DNA from: Pseudomonadota bacterium | GTDB taxonomy: Bacteria; Pseudomonadota; Gammaproteobacteria; Steroidobacterales; Steroidobacteraceae | Assembly: GCA_025360865.1 (NCBI GenBank) | Contig: JANYBG010000085.1 | Span: 1-37,934, forward strand | Direction of reading: 5' to 3' | DNA length: 37,934 bases | In this document: one piece after another, positions 1 through 10,579 of the stretch | Position numbering within the stretch: position 1 is the stretch's first letter | Layout: every line of letters begins with the position of its first letter | Translations under genes and position numbers: made by a program | The notes under the pieces: generated by a model | Told to the model about the DNA's origin: nothing | Databases searched by the model: none | Seen by the model: only the letters and a program-made list of their open reading frames with translations

Positions 1-1
1 G

Positions 2-2028
<2,027 letters not shown>

Positions 2029-2032
<4 letters not shown>

Positions 2033-3636
2033 TTGCGCAGGATCGCGGTCTCGATCTCCCACTCGACGCGGTTCTTGGATGTCGCCGAGCGGTTGACGGA
2101 CACCGGGCGCACGCGGCTTAGACCGGCGCGATGGGTAACGAGCCAGGTGTCGAAGGCGCCGGGCTTACTGGTGGCGAAGCCGAACAGCAGGTTGAACTTA
2201 CCCTCGGCGAGGGTCGAGGGCCGGTTGAGGCGCTCGTCGGCGATGACGAAGTGCGTCTCCTCGGCGGCGGCGCCAGCGAAGGCGCCCTGCTCGGCCAGGC
2301 CATCGAGGAACGCCTCAACCTGCGCCTGTGCGCGCTGCCACATGTCGGGGCCGTTGTGCTCAAGCAGCGTCCAACGAGTGCCCTGCTCGATGCTGGCGGC
2401 GACGAACAGCGCCAGCCGGCGCGCCGAGAGGTAGCGCCAGTCGGATACCCCGCTGCCGGAGAGCGTGCGTGGGCTGACGCCGGTGCGCACGCCACTGCGT
2501 ACCGAGAGGAAGGTGTTGATCCCGGCCGCCGCCAGCCGAGTGCGGTCCGCCTCGCTCACAACCACCGCGGGTCGCAGGCCCGGGCGCAGGATCGCCTCCT
2601 CGCTCTCCGCGGCCGCCCACACCGGCCAGGTCTCATCCGAGCGGGCGATCATCCCGGCGGCCGCCCCGCATGAGCTGAACACCTCGACCCGGCCCCGCAG
2701 CCGGTCGAAGGCCTGCACGCGCGGGTAATACATAACGGCGCTGTCGCTGCGGAAGGGCCACAGGCGCATCGCATCGAGCGCGATCCGCGCGGTGGTCCAG
2801 TTCGCCGGCGGGTCGACGACCAGGAGCGCATGACGCTCGCGGCACATGCGCGCGGCCACCAGCAGCGTGGAAAGGCCAACGTCGCGCTCGCGGGTCAGGG
2901 GCGGGATGCACAGCATGTTGAAGCCCTGCTCGCCATGCAGCGCGAACAGTCCCGTGGCGCTCGCCGCCGAGCCGATCACGTCGTAGTCCGTCAGCGGCGC
3001 GCCGTCATCCCCGTCCGGATTCGACAAGGTGTATCCGGCCGCCACCCCACCGGGGCCACCGGCGGTGCGGTCCGGCCGCAGGAGCGGCAACGCGCCCAGG
3101 GTCCGCACAAGGCGCGACTCGAGCAATACCTCGCGTACGCAGCGCGCGCTGCCCGCGGCGATGCATACCCGGCGGTAGATCTCCTGATCCTCGACCAGTT
3201 CGGAGCCGGCGGTGCGTACGCGCTGCACGACCAGGTTGAAGTGCTCGTTATCGGCGAGGATGAGCCCGTCGTAGTCGACCGAGGCGCGCAGGTACTCGCG
3301 GGAGCCCGCGTTGATGGCGGTCAGGCGTAGCGCGCCGGCGGCAGCCGGTAGCGTGAGCGTCGGCGGACGCGCGCCGTTGACGACGCGCACGATGCGCGCC
3401 TCGCGACCGCCATTCTCGAAGAACTGTTCCACGGCGTAGGAGAGCGTCGAGGGCTGCCAGAGGCCGCCGAAGCGCTGCTGGAACTCGACGAAGCCGCGCA
3501 CGGTGACGGCATGGTTAACCGGACCCTTGAGCGTGCGGCCCACGAAGGCAACGACGCCCGTCGGCACGCGCTCGATCGCATGCTCGGTGCGGCTGTGTTC
3601 TGCGAGTTGTACGCCGGACGCGGGGCTGTCTGCCAC
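2029..3636 (-). CDS. Orphan contractile-tail sheath protein
   Basis: This 535-residue protein resembles the sheath (FI) subunit of contractile phage tails and related injection systems. Residues ~26-85 carry the N-terminal sheath signature (PTGVVAFVGRTLKGPVN, SYAVEQFFENGG, RIVRVVNG). Residues ~395-500 match the conserved sheath C-domain (WRYLSARRLALFVAASIEQG, MWQRAQAQVEAFLDGL, KFNLLFGFATSKPGAF). Two features depart from phage sheaths: the N-terminal PGVYVEE-type strand is reduced to SGVQLAE, and ~35 residues (RVRPVSVNRSATSKNRVEWE and beyond) follow the point where sheaths usually end. The GTG start is chosen because AAAGAGG lies 7 bases upstream and a TGTTAGAAT extended -10 lies just before that. 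No tube, baseplate, spike, ATPase or lysis gene is in the window, so its role is unknown. Confidence 0.85.
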
Positions 3637-3850
3637 TCAAGCGCCTCTTTGAATTGGCCGGCGCGATTCTAACACAGCGACCCGGCGGGCGGTTGGCTTC
3701 CGGGTCGTGGAAATCTAGCGGCGCGGGGCGCGGCGACGCCTGCGCCTCCTCGGCTCTGCGTCCATCCTCCGCGCGCGCGCGCTCCAGCTCTTCCTGCTTG
3801 CGCGCGATCTCCGCGAGCATCAGCTGCAGCCACGGCGACAGCGCTGTCAT
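3515..3850 (-). CDS. Possible small coiled-coil ORF before the sheath gene (doubtful)
   Basis: The 111-codon frame starts 15 bases after the L,D-transpeptidase stop. Its first ~40 residues (WLQLMLAEIARKQEELERAR and on) look like a plausible amphipathic, charged helix. The last ~40 residues are Arg-rich and lie inside the sheath gene in another frame, with 122 bases of overlap, which looks like non-coding read-through. No good ribosome binding site precedes the ATG. Either it is a short real protein whose tail happens to run into the sheath gene, or it is a chance frame in GC-rich DNA. I recognise no family. Confidence 0.3.
   Translation of the reverse strand: MTALSPWLQLMLAEIARKQEELERARAEDGRRAEEAQASPRPAPLDFHDPEANRPPGRCVRIAPANSKRRLSGRQPRVRRTTRRTQPHRACDRARADGRRCLRGPHAQGSG
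3666..3674 (-). promoter_or_regulatory. Extended -10 promoter of the sheath gene
   Basis: Read on the minus strand this is TGT-TAGAAT, an extended -10 with five of six -10 bases matching consensus. It lies 29 bases before the GTG of the sheath gene, which would give a leader of about 23 bases containing AAAGAGG. No convincing -35 is visible, as is common for extended -10 promoters. It implies that the sheath can be expressed apart from the L,D-transpeptidase upstream. Confidence 0.5.
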
Positions 3851-3865
3851 ATGCGGCTCACGTGG

Positions 3866-5101
3866 TCAGCCACCGCTGTTGGGCGCCGGGCGCGCCTTGG
3901 CCGGCTGCGCCGGCGCGGCCGTTGGCGCCGCGGCCGGTGCGTCCGGCTTGGGTTCCGCGTCCGACATTATCTGCTTGAAGGTCGACTCATCCATCGGCAG
4001 GTCACTCTTGCCGTCCCAGCTGGAGTGCGCGGGAACCACGTTCTGCACGCGTACGGCGCTCGCGAGCACCTGGCCAAGGCTCGCGCCAGCGGCCGTGACC
4101 GGTACCGGCACCCCGTGAGGCTCCTGGCTCAGAGCGGTGACGAGGTCCCAGTGGATTTCCTCCTTCTGTTCCTTCAGGTCCCGCCGCAGGCGCGGGGCGA
4201 GTGACTTGGTGAGCAGCTTCTGCTGGCCCTTCTTCCAATCGCGCGCGTCGTCCTCGAGCACGTCATAGGGCTGCAGGTACAGCTGCCCTTCGTGCCAGCC
4301 CAGCGGGTACGGCTGGTTGACTACCCGCACCTGCGCGCCGACGGGGATCATGTTGAAGAACTGCTCGATGTCCTCCGGGTACAGCCGCATGCAGCCGTGG
4401 CTGGAGCGCAGGCCGACGCCTGATGGCTTGTTCGTGCCATGGATCAGGTAGCTCGGCCACTCCAAATAGAAAGCGTACCTGCCCAAGGGGTTGTCGGAAC
4501 CGGGACCGATCACCGGCTCCAGGTCCTCGCCGTTCTCATGATGTTCCTTGCGCACCGAGACCGGCACATGCCAGGTCGGATCCTTCTGGCGCCGCGTGAC
4601 CTTCGTAACGCCCTCGGGCGTGCGCCATCCCATCTTGCCGATGCCGATCGGGTGGGTGAAGACCACCTGCTTCTCGCCCTTCTTGGCGGGGGGGAAGTAG
4701 AAAATCCGCATCGCCGGTATGTTGATCACGAGACCCGTGCGCGGCGCCTCCGGCAGCACGAACTGCGAGGGTACGATCACCTCGGTGCCCTCACCGGGCA
4801 ACCACGCGTCGACCTTCGGGTTCGCGCGCACGATCTCCTGGTAGCCGACGTTGAAGCGCCGGGCTATGTCGGCCAGCGTGTCTTGCTTGGTGGCGCGCAC
4901 CACCTGAACCACACCAACCACGTCATCGCCGGGGTTGAGCTCGAAGCGCTGGTTAGCGACCGGCATCGGCACTTCCGGCGGTGGCGGGGGCGACGGCGGC
5001 GGTGGTGGCGGCCCCTTCCTGTGCTCACCAAAGATAGAACAGCCCGCGAGTGCGAGGCACAGCGCGACCGCGAAGGTGGCGCGGGAATTACGGGTCTTCA
5101 T
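3866..5101 (-). CDS. L,D-transpeptidase lipoprotein with LysM and YkuD domains
   Basis: Periplasmic enzyme of the ErfK/YbiS type, which forms 3-3 peptidoglycan cross-links or attaches proteins to peptidoglycan. The 411 residues hold a lipoprotein signal (LALAGC, Cys21), a proline run (31-42), a LysM-like region at ~62-110 (TKQDTLADIARRFNVGYQEI), the YkuD domain at ~122-263 with HGT (221) and SHGC (Cys237 as nucleophile), and a ~145-residue tail ending in an Ala/Pro-rich linker. The long tail is more than most family members have. No ribosome binding site is obvious, but CATAAT (5110-5115 read on the minus strand) lies 8 bases before the ATG, so a start close to the transcript end is possible. 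It is 49 bases downstream of the second TPM gene. Confidence 0.92.
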   Translation of the reverse strand: MKTRNSRATFAVALCLALAGCSIFGEHRKGPPPPPPSPPPPPEVPMPVANQRFELNPGDDVVGVVQVVRATKQDTLADIARRFNVGYQEIVRANPKVDAWLPGEGTEVIVPSQFVLPEAPRTGLVINIPAMRIFYFPPAKKGEKQVVFTHPIGIGKMGWRTPEGVTKVTRRQKDPTWHVPVSVRKEHHENGEDLEPVIGPGSDNPLGRYAFYLEWPSYLIHGTNKPSGVGLRSSHGCMRLYPEDIEQFFNMIPVGAQVRVVNQPYPLGWHEGQLYLQPYDVLEDDARDWKKGQQKLLTKSLAPRLRRDLKEQKEEIHWDLVTALSQEPHGVPVPVTAAGASLGQVLASAVRVQNVVPAHSSWDGKSDLPMDESTFKQIMSDAEPKPDAPAAAPTAAPAQPAKARPAPNSGG

Positions 5102-5150
5102 GGACGAGAATTATGAACCATGTAGGGCCACGCCGATGGTCGGCCATGCG

Positions 5151-5645
5151 CTACAGGAGCACGGGCTGGTTCGGCAACTCGTTGTCGCTGCGGCGGGTGC
5201 CCGGAAAATGCCGCCCGAGCAGCGCGCCGACGGCGAGGATCCCCGCCACGGAGCCGTCCTGGAAGCGCCCCTCCCGATAGTGGTGCTCCATCTGCCGACA
5301 CACCGCCTGCCATTCCGTCTGGGGCACCTGGGCGGCGATACCCCGGTCGGCGACGATCTCGACGACATGGTCGGCCATCAGCACATAGATGAGGACGCCG
5401 TTGTTGTGCGCGGTGTCCCATACGCCAAACTGCCCGAAAATCTGCAGCGCGCGCTGGCGCGGCGCGAGGCGGCGCCAGACCTCCGGCACGTCGAATGAGG
5501 TCTCGATGACGAAGCGGATCTCGCCGCCGTGACGACCCTCGCACTCCCCGATCGCCTGCTCGATCGCATCGCGCACCGACTGCGGGAAGTGCCGGCGCGT
5601 GCTGTAACGCGTGGTCAGGATGTGGCGGATCGCGCGGGTAAGCAT
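5151..5645 (-). CDS. Cytosolic-looking TPM-domain protein
   Basis: This 164-residue protein contains a TPM fold (TPM/Psb32 family), seen as GEIRFVIETSFDVPEVWRRL, VWDTAHNNGVLIYVLMADH, VEIVADRGI and the end of the domain at about residue 145. It has no signal peptide, membrane segment or Gly-rich tail, unlike its neighbour. The ATG at 5645 is chosen because TAGGAG overlaps the stop of the upstream gene about 10 bases before it; the frame is open further upstream only through that gene's Gly-coding repeat. TPM proteins have been linked to photosystem repair, acid phosphatase activity and membrane protein quality control, but the role of this short class is not known. It forms a tight unit with the two genes before it. 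Confidence 0.85.
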   Translation of the reverse strand: MLTRAIRHILTTRYSTRRHFPQSVRDAIEQAIGECEGRHGGEIRFVIETSFDVPEVWRRLAPRQRALQIFGQFGVWDTAHNNGVLIYVLMADHVVEIVADRGIAAQVPQTEWQAVCRQMEHHYREGRFQDGSVAGILAVGALLGRHFPGTRRSDNELPNQPVLL

Positions 5646-5658
5646 CACGGGTGCACTC

Positions 5659-6543
5659 CTACCAGCCGCCCGAGGCGCCGCCGCCACTGAAGCCGCCGCC
5701 ACCGCCGCTGAAACCACCGCCACCACCGAAACCTCCGCCACCGAAGCCGCCACCCAGGCCGCCGCCGCGGCTGGACCAGGCGCTAGTACCACCGGCGAAG
5801 CCCATCAGCAGCGTGAAGAGGAATCCGGCCACACCGGCCACGCCCGCGAGGGCCAGCGCATAGCCGCCGAGGTACACAAGTCCGCCGGCGCCGGCGCCGG
5901 TGAGCGCCGCCCCCAGGGTACGGCCGAAGATCCTGCGCAGGAGCACCGACCCGAAGAGGATCGCGATGAGCAGCTGCGGAAAGGCGCCGGATCCATGGTG
6001 GCCCTGCTGCCAGGCCGGCTCGGGCGCAGGCAGCGCCTCCCCGTCGATGAGCTTGATCATCTGGTCGAGGCCGCCGTCGATCCCGGCGTAGTAGTTGCCC
6101 TCCTTGAAGGCGGGCCGGATGGTCTCGGAGATGATGCGGTTGGACATCGCATCGGTGAGCGCTCCTTCGAGTCCCTGGCCCACCTCGATGCGGATGCGTT
6201 TGTCGTCCTTGGCGATGATGAGCAACGCGCCGTCATCGACCTTCTTGCGGCCGAGCTTCCACTGCTCGACGACGCGGATCGAGTACTGCTCGATCTCCTC
6301 CGGCTGCGTGGTGGGCACGATCAGCACGGCCAGCTGCGAGCCCTTGGCGGACTCGAACGCGGCCAGTTTCTGCTCGAGCGCGCCCTGCTGCTCGGCGGTG
6401 AGCGTCCCGGTGAGATCGGTGACGCGCCCGGTCAGCTTGGGGATCGCCCGCAGGTCCTGGGCAGCGGCGCCCGCGCCGAGGCCCAGCAGCCACAGCAGGG
6501 CGAACCCGGCCAGCAGCGCCGCGCGCGGGAAGCCGCGGATCAT
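5659..6543 (-). CDS. YgcG-type TPM-domain membrane protein with Gly-rich tail
   Basis: The 294-residue protein has a signal peptide (1-29, cut near GAAAQD), a periplasmic TPM domain at ~36-168 (VTDLTGTLTAEQQGALEQKL, VDDGALLIIAKDDKRIRIEV, GLEGALTDA), hydrophobic segments at ~190-203 and ~222-249, and a Gly/Ser/Phe-rich C-terminus (259-294). This is the usual YgcG architecture. Its ATG overlaps the lemA stop by 4 bases (6540-6543), so the two are translationally coupled. LemA and YgcG-type genes are paired in many bacteria, but their joint function is not settled. Confidence 0.93.
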   Translation of the reverse strand: MIRGFPRAALLAGFALLWLLGLGAGAAAQDLRAIPKLTGRVTDLTGTLTAEQQGALEQKLAAFESAKGSQLAVLIVPTTQPEEIEQYSIRVVEQWKLGRKKVDDGALLIIAKDDKRIRIEVGQGLEGALTDAMSNRIISETIRPAFKEGNYYAGIDGGLDQMIKLIDGEALPAPEPAWQQGHHGSGAFPQLLIAILFGSVLLRRIFGRTLGAALTGAGAGGLVYLGGYALALAGVAGVAGFLFTLLMGFAGGTSAWSSRGGGLGGGFGGGGFGGGGGFSGGGGGFSGGGASGGW

Positions 6544-7181
6544 CGCGTGGCGGGCTGTCCCGAGGGCGCCGTCGCCGGGGCACCGGGCGTCGAGGTGTCA
6601 AAGCTCACCGTCGGCGCGGTGGAGATCTGCGCCTCGTTGGCGACCGTGAAGTTCGGCTTCACCTGGAAGCCGAACATCTTCGCCGTCAGGTTCACCGGGA
6701 ACTGGCGCACCGTCACGTTGTAGCTCTGCACCGCCTGGATGTAGCGGTTGCGCGCCACGGTCACGCGGTTCTCGGTGCCCTCGATCTGGGACTGCAGGTC
6801 GCGGAAGTTCTGGTCGGACTTCAGCTGCGGATAGTTCTCCGTCACCGCGAACAGGCTCTTCAGGGCACTGGTGAGCTGGTTCTGCGCGGCCTGGTACTTG
6901 GCGAACAGCTCGGGGTTGTTCAGTACCTCCGGCGTCACCTGGATGGAGCCGACCTTGGCGCGCGCCTCGGTCACCCCGATGAGCACCTTCTGCTCCTGGG
7001 CGGCATAGCCCTTGACCGTATTGACGAGGTTCGGGATCAGGTCAGCCCGGCGCTGATACTGGTTAACCACTTCCGACCAGGCGGCTTTGACGCCCTCGTC
7101 CTGGGTCTGCAGGTTGTTATAACCGCAACCCGAGAGGAACAGCACCGCGACGGCCAACAGGCCCACTGACCAAGCACGCAT
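6540..7181 (-). CDS. lemA: LemA family lipoprotein
   Basis: A 213-residue LemA-family protein, mostly long helices. The lipoprotein signal ends in LFLSGC (Cys19) and is followed by GYNNLQTQDEGVKAAWSEV, NQYQRRADLIPNLVNTVKGY, ENYPQLKSDQNFRDLQ and RNRYIQAVQSYN, all family hallmarks. The last ~25 residues are a Pro/Ala/Thr-rich tail. The ATG at 7181 is chosen over upstream codons in the same frame because AAGGAG lies 7 bases before it and the signal peptide begins there. It is the first gene of a run with the two TPM genes, and a promoter candidate lies at 7230-7258. The family's biochemical role is unknown. Confidence 0.93.
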   Translation of the reverse strand: MRAWSVGLLAVAVLFLSGCGYNNLQTQDEGVKAAWSEVVNQYQRRADLIPNLVNTVKGYAAQEQKVLIGVTEARAKVGSIQVTPEVLNNPELFAKYQAAQNQLTSALKSLFAVTENYPQLKSDQNFRDLQSQIEGTENRVTVARNRYIQAVQSYNVTVRQFPVNLTAKMFGFQVKPNFTVANEAQISTAPTVSFDTSTPGAPATAPSGQPATR

Positions 7182-7229
7182 CGAGCTTCTCCTTATGATT
7201 CGGCCCCCGCCCATGCCGGGGGGATGCGG

Positions 7230-7258
7230 ATTGTCACACGCAATGTAAAGCGCGTCGA
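7230..7258 (-). promoter_or_regulatory. Candidate promoter of the lemA operon
   Basis: On the minus strand TCGACG (-35, 7253-7258) is followed after 17 bases by GACAAT (-10, 7230-7235), which is itself preceded by TGT, giving an extended -10. Each hexamer matches consensus at four of six positions. It lies about 50 bases before the lemA ATG. The rest of 7182-7360 is G/C homopolymer-rich and I see no other feature in it. Confidence 0.4.
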
Positions 7259-7359
7259 TTCCCGCCCCGGGAGGCCCCCGGCTGGGGGGGGTGGGCCCGC
7301 CGCGGCGCGGCAGGTGGGGGTTCGGGGGCCGGGCGCGCCTGTCCCGCCGGGCCGCGGCC

Positions 7360-7389
7360 AAAAAAAACCCCAGGGGATTAGCCTGGGGT
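7360..7389 (-). terminator. Rho-independent terminator of the 68-residue gene
   Basis: On the minus strand a perfect 7-bp stem (CCCCAGG / CCTGGGG, loop CTAATCC) is followed by a run of eight T. It stands about 50 bases past the stop of the small gene at 7440-7646, and it also insulates the lemA operon that follows on the same strand. Confidence 0.85.
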
Positions 7390-7439
7390 CGGTAAGGGCG
7401 GACCTTCGATGAAGGGAAGGAAGTCCGCCAGGGGATACG

Positions 7440-7646
7440 TCAGTGCAGTCGGGCCCAATGCAGGATGCGGATGTCATCCGAATCCAGGTCAAAACTCTGT
7501 GCCAGCAAGGAGCGCAGTTCGCGGTTCGCCCGGGTATGGGTCAGCGGTTCGCGCAACTCGACCACACCACTCCATTCGTTGCCCGGGCCGGCGCTCTTGG
7601 CCTTGCCAGACGGTGTGACGAAGTGCGTGTAGTACTTGGTAGCCAC
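7440..7646 (-). CDS. Uncharacterised 68-residue protein
   Basis: A short acidic/basic mixed protein (begins MATKYYTHFVTPSGKAK, ends DSDDIRILHWARLH) with no signal peptide, membrane segment or Cys. I do not recognise the family. It is supported as a real gene by a free-standing position, a strong terminator about 50 bases past its stop, and a composition unlike shadow frames. The start is GTG; TTTAGG just upstream is only a weak ribosome binding site. It is divergent from greB, with 107 bases between the two starts. Confidence 0.6.
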   Translation of the reverse strand: MATKYYTHFVTPSGKAKSAGPGNEWSGVVELREPLTHTRANRELRSLLAQSFDLDSDDIRILHWARLH

Positions 7647-7753
7647 GCCTAAAGGTTAGTGGCGGGGTGCCGCGACAGTCCGTGAGACGTTCCACAGAAA
7701 GCCGGGATTCGGGTACAACGGAATGGGACATATCTCACAGGATTCAACTACCC

Positions 7754-8260
7754 ATGGGCCGCTTCCGTCCGCCGGAGAAGGCCGGCTCGAAATACATCAC
7801 AGCCGGGGGTGCCCAGCGCCTGCGCGCCGAACTGGACCGGCTATGGCGCGACGAGCGTCCGCGGGTGACGGAGGCGGTCGCCGCAGCGGCCGCCCAGGGT
7901 GACCGCTCCGAGAACGCCGAGTACACCTACGGAAAGAAGCGGCTTCGCGAGATCGATCGGCGCGTGCGGTTCCTGCGGGGCCGACTGGACGGCATGGTCA
8001 TCGTCGACCAGCCGCCCGCGGATCGGCGGGCGGTGTTCTTCGGCGCCTGGGTGGAGCTTGAGGATGCGGAAGGATCGCGCACGCGCCACCGGTTGGTGGG
8101 ACCTGACGAGTTCGACCTCGCGCCGGGCTACCTGAGCATGGACTCCCCGCTTGGACGCGCGCTCATGCGCCGGCGTCTCGACGATGAGTTCCGCGTCGAG
8201 ACGCCCGCCGGTGAGCGCACTTACGTGATCGTCGCGATCGAGTACCTGCGGGATCAGTGA
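7754..8260 (+). CDS. greB: Transcription elongation factor GreB
   Basis: GreA/GreB factors enter the secondary channel of RNA polymerase and stimulate cleavage of backtracked RNA. The 168 residues show the N-terminal coiled coil with the acidic tip (AAAQGDRSENAEYTYGKKRL, then REIDRRVRFL) and the C-terminal FKBP-like domain (VFFGAWVELEDAEG, LVGPDEFDLAPGYLSMDSPLG). The YGKKRLREIDRR stretch and overall length favour GreB over GreA. The ATG at 7754 is chosen because the protein then begins at MGRFRPPEKAGSKYIT, the usual N-terminus, with CAGGAT upstream; the frame is open to 7667 but those residues do not look conserved. Confidence 0.93.
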   Translation: MGRFRPPEKAGSKYITAGGAQRLRAELDRLWRDERPRVTEAVAAAAAQGDRSENAEYTYGKKRLREIDRRVRFLRGRLDGMVIVDQPPADRRAVFFGAWVELEDAEGSRTRHRLVGPDEFDLAPGYLSMDSPLGRALMRRRLDDEFRVETPAGERTYVIVAIEYLRDQ

Positions 8261-8273
8261 CGGCGCGGCGCGC

Positions 8274-9704
8274 CTACCAGATCACCCGCACGTTCTTGAA
8301 CTGCCACGGATCGCTCTTGTCGACGTCCTCCGGGAACAGGCGCTCGCGCTCGTGCAGCGGGGTCCACTCGGTGTATTCCCCGACGACAGGCCCGAGATAG
8401 GGCATGCACACCTCGAGGCAGCGGCGGTAGTCCATCTCGTCCGGCTCGATGATGCCCACGTTCGGGTTCTCCATGGCCCAGACGACACCGGCGAGCACCG
8501 CCACGCACACCTGCAGGCTGGTGGCGTTGTTGTAAGGGGCGAGCTTGCGCGCCTCCTCGATCGACAGCTGCGAGCCGTACCAGTAGGCGTTCTTCTTGTG
8601 GCCGGCCAGGAGCACGCCAAGTTCATCGATGCCGCCGATGATCTCGTCCATCAGGATGCGCTGGCGTTCCTGCTGCACGTAGTTGTTGCCGACCAGCTCG
8701 TGCACCGACATCACCGCGGAATCACACGGGTGGTAGGCGTAATGCACCGTCGGGCGGTACGCGACCTGCGAGCCCTCGCGCACCGAGTAGTAGTCGGCGA
8801 TCGATATCGCCTCGCCGTGCGTGATGCAGAAGCCGTGGAAGTGCCCGGCCTTTGGCGTCCAGGTGCGCACCCGCGTGCCCGCCCCCGGCTGCATCAGGTA
8901 GATCGCCGCGAGGCACCCGGACTCATGCCGCTTGCCGTCACGCGGGAAGTTGCGCTCGTGCGTTCCCCATCCCATCTCGGAAGGCTGCGCGCCCTCGCTG
9001 ACGAAGCCATCGACCGACCAGGTGTTGACGAACTCCCCGCCAAGCTTCGGCTTGTTGGAGACCTGCGTGTCGCGTTCGGCGATGTGCACAACCTTCACCC
9101 CCACCTTGCGGGCGAGCGCGCCCCAGTCGGCGCGCGTCGCGGGCGTGCCGGCATCGACGCCTACGTCCTTGGCGATGTTCAGCAGCGCCTGCTTCATGAA
9201 GTGGGACACCAGGCCCGGGTTGGCGCCATGCGTGAGCACCGCGGTCGGAGCGCGCTGGTCGCCCACGCGCAGCGCGAGCGCCTCCTCTCGCATCTGGTAG
9301 TTGGTGCGCTTGCCAGGAGGCACGGTCGGGTCGGTATAGCCACCGGGCCACGGCTCTATGCAGGTGTCGAGGTACATCGCCCCCTTCTCCCAGCACAGCT
9401 TTATCAGGGCGAGGCTCGAGACCTCGACCGAGACGTTGATCACGAAGTCGCCCCGCCCCAAGAGCGGCGTCAGCACGCGGCGGAAGTTCTCGCGCGTCAA
9501 GCGCTCCTTCACGAACTTGATGCCGTACTTGGCAGCCTCGTCACTGCCCTTGTCCTCGGCTGTCACGATGGTCACGCGCTCGGGCGCGATACCGATGTGA
9601 CGCAAGATCAGGGGCAATACTCCCTGACCGATGCTGCCGAAGCCTACGAAAAGGATCCGGCCGGGGAACTCTACGTGCACTTTGTATTCGGGAATGTTGC
9701 TCAT
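8274..9704 (-). CDS. hss: Homospermidine synthase
   Basis: NAD-dependent enzyme that makes homospermidine from two putrescines (or from spermidine plus putrescine). The 476-residue length matches the bacterial enzyme. The Rossmann motif GFGSIGQG is at 21-28, followed by family stretches DTCIEPWPGGYTDP, HGANPGLVSHFMKQAL, WGTHERNFPRDGKRHESG and YYSVREGSQVAYRPTVHYAY. The fold is shared with saccharopine dehydrogenase, but the internal sequence is that of homospermidine synthase. The ATG at 9704 has GACGAG a few bases upstream. It lies on the opposite strand from, and ~1.8 kb before, the arginine decarboxylase that could supply its substrate. Confidence 0.92.
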   Translation of the reverse strand: MSNIPEYKVHVEFPGRILFVGFGSIGQGVLPLILRHIGIAPERVTIVTAEDKGSDEAAKYGIKFVKERLTRENFRRVLTPLLGRGDFVINVSVEVSSLALIKLCWEKGAMYLDTCIEPWPGGYTDPTVPPGKRTNYQMREEALALRVGDQRAPTAVLTHGANPGLVSHFMKQALLNIAKDVGVDAGTPATRADWGALARKVGVKVVHIAERDTQVSNKPKLGGEFVNTWSVDGFVSEGAQPSEMGWGTHERNFPRDGKRHESGCLAAIYLMQPGAGTRVRTWTPKAGHFHGFCITHGEAISIADYYSVREGSQVAYRPTVHYAYHPCDSAVMSVHELVGNNYVQQERQRILMDEIIGGIDELGVLLAGHKKNAYWYGSQLSIEEARKLAPYNNATSLQVCVAVLAGVVWAMENPNVGIIEPDEMDYRRCLEVCMPYLGPVVGEYTEWTPLHERERLFPEDVDKSDPWQFKNVRVIW

Positions 9705-9800
9705 GATGCTCGTCTTGGTACTCCAGTTGCGCGTACGGCTGGCGCGCTGCGCGGAAGGGTATCAAGTCGCACCCGCGGAGGCGCGCTTTTCCCGACATGT

Positions 9801-9821
9801 GCCCGTCGGCGCGGGCTTTTT
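9801..9821 (+). terminator. Orphan plus-strand hairpin with T-run
   Basis: GCCCG-TCGGCG-CGGGC followed by TTTTT reads as a small rho-independent terminator on the plus strand. No plus-strand gene precedes it: homospermidine synthase and the GST on either side are both on the minus strand. The stem is only 5 bp, so it could be chance, or it could end a small or antisense RNA starting in 9705-9800. Confidence 0.35.
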
Positions 9822-10487
9822 CTAGCTATCGCGCCAATGCGGCGGATAGGTGCGCGCGTAGCCCGGCTGTCCCGCCACGCGCGCGAGCCAGCGCCCCAGC
9901 GCCGGGTAGTTCACCTCCACCGGCATGAAGCGCGAGGACAGCTCGTTCGCGCGCGGCCTTTCCAGCGCGCGCTTGAGTAGTTGGATGCCAGGGAAGAGCA
10001 CCATGTCGGCGGCTGAATAGGCATCGCCAACGATCCAGTCGGACTTCGACAGCCGGCCCTCGATGGTGCGCGCCTCGCTCGCCACGACGTGCATGGCGGC
10101 GGTGATCTCGTCGGCGCTCAGATCCGCCTTCTCGAAGAACACAGCGCGCGCGATCTTCGTCACGTGCGGCTCGATATAGGCCTGGTACTCGCAGATCACC
10201 CGCATGATCGTGCCGGCCTCCGCCGGAGAACCGCCAAAGATGCCAGGCTTCGGGTACTTGAGGTCGAGATAGTAGAGAATGGCCAGCGACTCGAAGCACA
10301 CGTAGTCGCCATCCTTGAGCACGGGCACGCGGCCACGCGGATTCAGCGCGAGCATCTGCGGGGACTTGTGCTCCTGTTTGGAGAATTGCAGCAGGTGGGA
10401 GACGTAGGGCAGCTTCTTGAATTCAAGCGCCAGCAACACCCGCCAGGCGAACGGACTTCCGCTGCCCCAGAAAACCTCGATTGCCAT
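9822..10487 (-). CDS. Glutathione S-transferase family protein
   Basis: A 221-residue GST: thioredoxin-like N-domain (~1-80) with [20 protein letters not shown], the cis-Pro region [11 protein letters not shown] and the glutathione-binding [11 protein letters not shown], then an all-helical C-domain (~95-221) with [20 protein letters not shown]. The ATG at 10487 starts the family's first strand (MAIEVF) and has GGGGGC upstream; the frame is open to 10592 but the added residues look non-coding. The substrate is not predictable. It is divergent from the sulfurtransferase, with 92 bases between starts. Confidence 0.9.
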   Translation of the reverse strand: MAIEVFWGSGSPFAWRVLLALEFKKLPYVSHLLQFSKQEHKSPQMLALNPRGRVPVLKDGDYVCFESLAILYYLDLKYPKPGIFGGSPAEAGTIMRVICEYQAYIEPHVTKIARAVFFEKADLSADEITAAMHVVASEARTIEGRLSKSDWIVGDAYSAADMVLFPGIQLLKRALERPRANELSSRFMPVEVNYPALGRWLARVAGQPGYARTYPPHWRDS

Positions 10488-10579
10488 CGTGCCCCCGCCG
10501 CCGCTGTGCTCAGGGTGATTGTAACGACAACGGAGCGGGGCAGAAAACGCGCCGCGACCGTCTGCCCGGAGAAACCACC

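Noticed and set aside
9631-9825. A 64-codon plus-strand frame ending at the orphan terminator
   Set aside because: Two thirds of it lie inside the start of homospermidine synthase in antisense; no ribosome binding site.
8352-9980. A 542-codon plus-strand frame opposite homospermidine synthase
   Set aside because: His/Arg/Val-rich translation typical of an antisense shadow; the minus-strand gene has clear family motifs.
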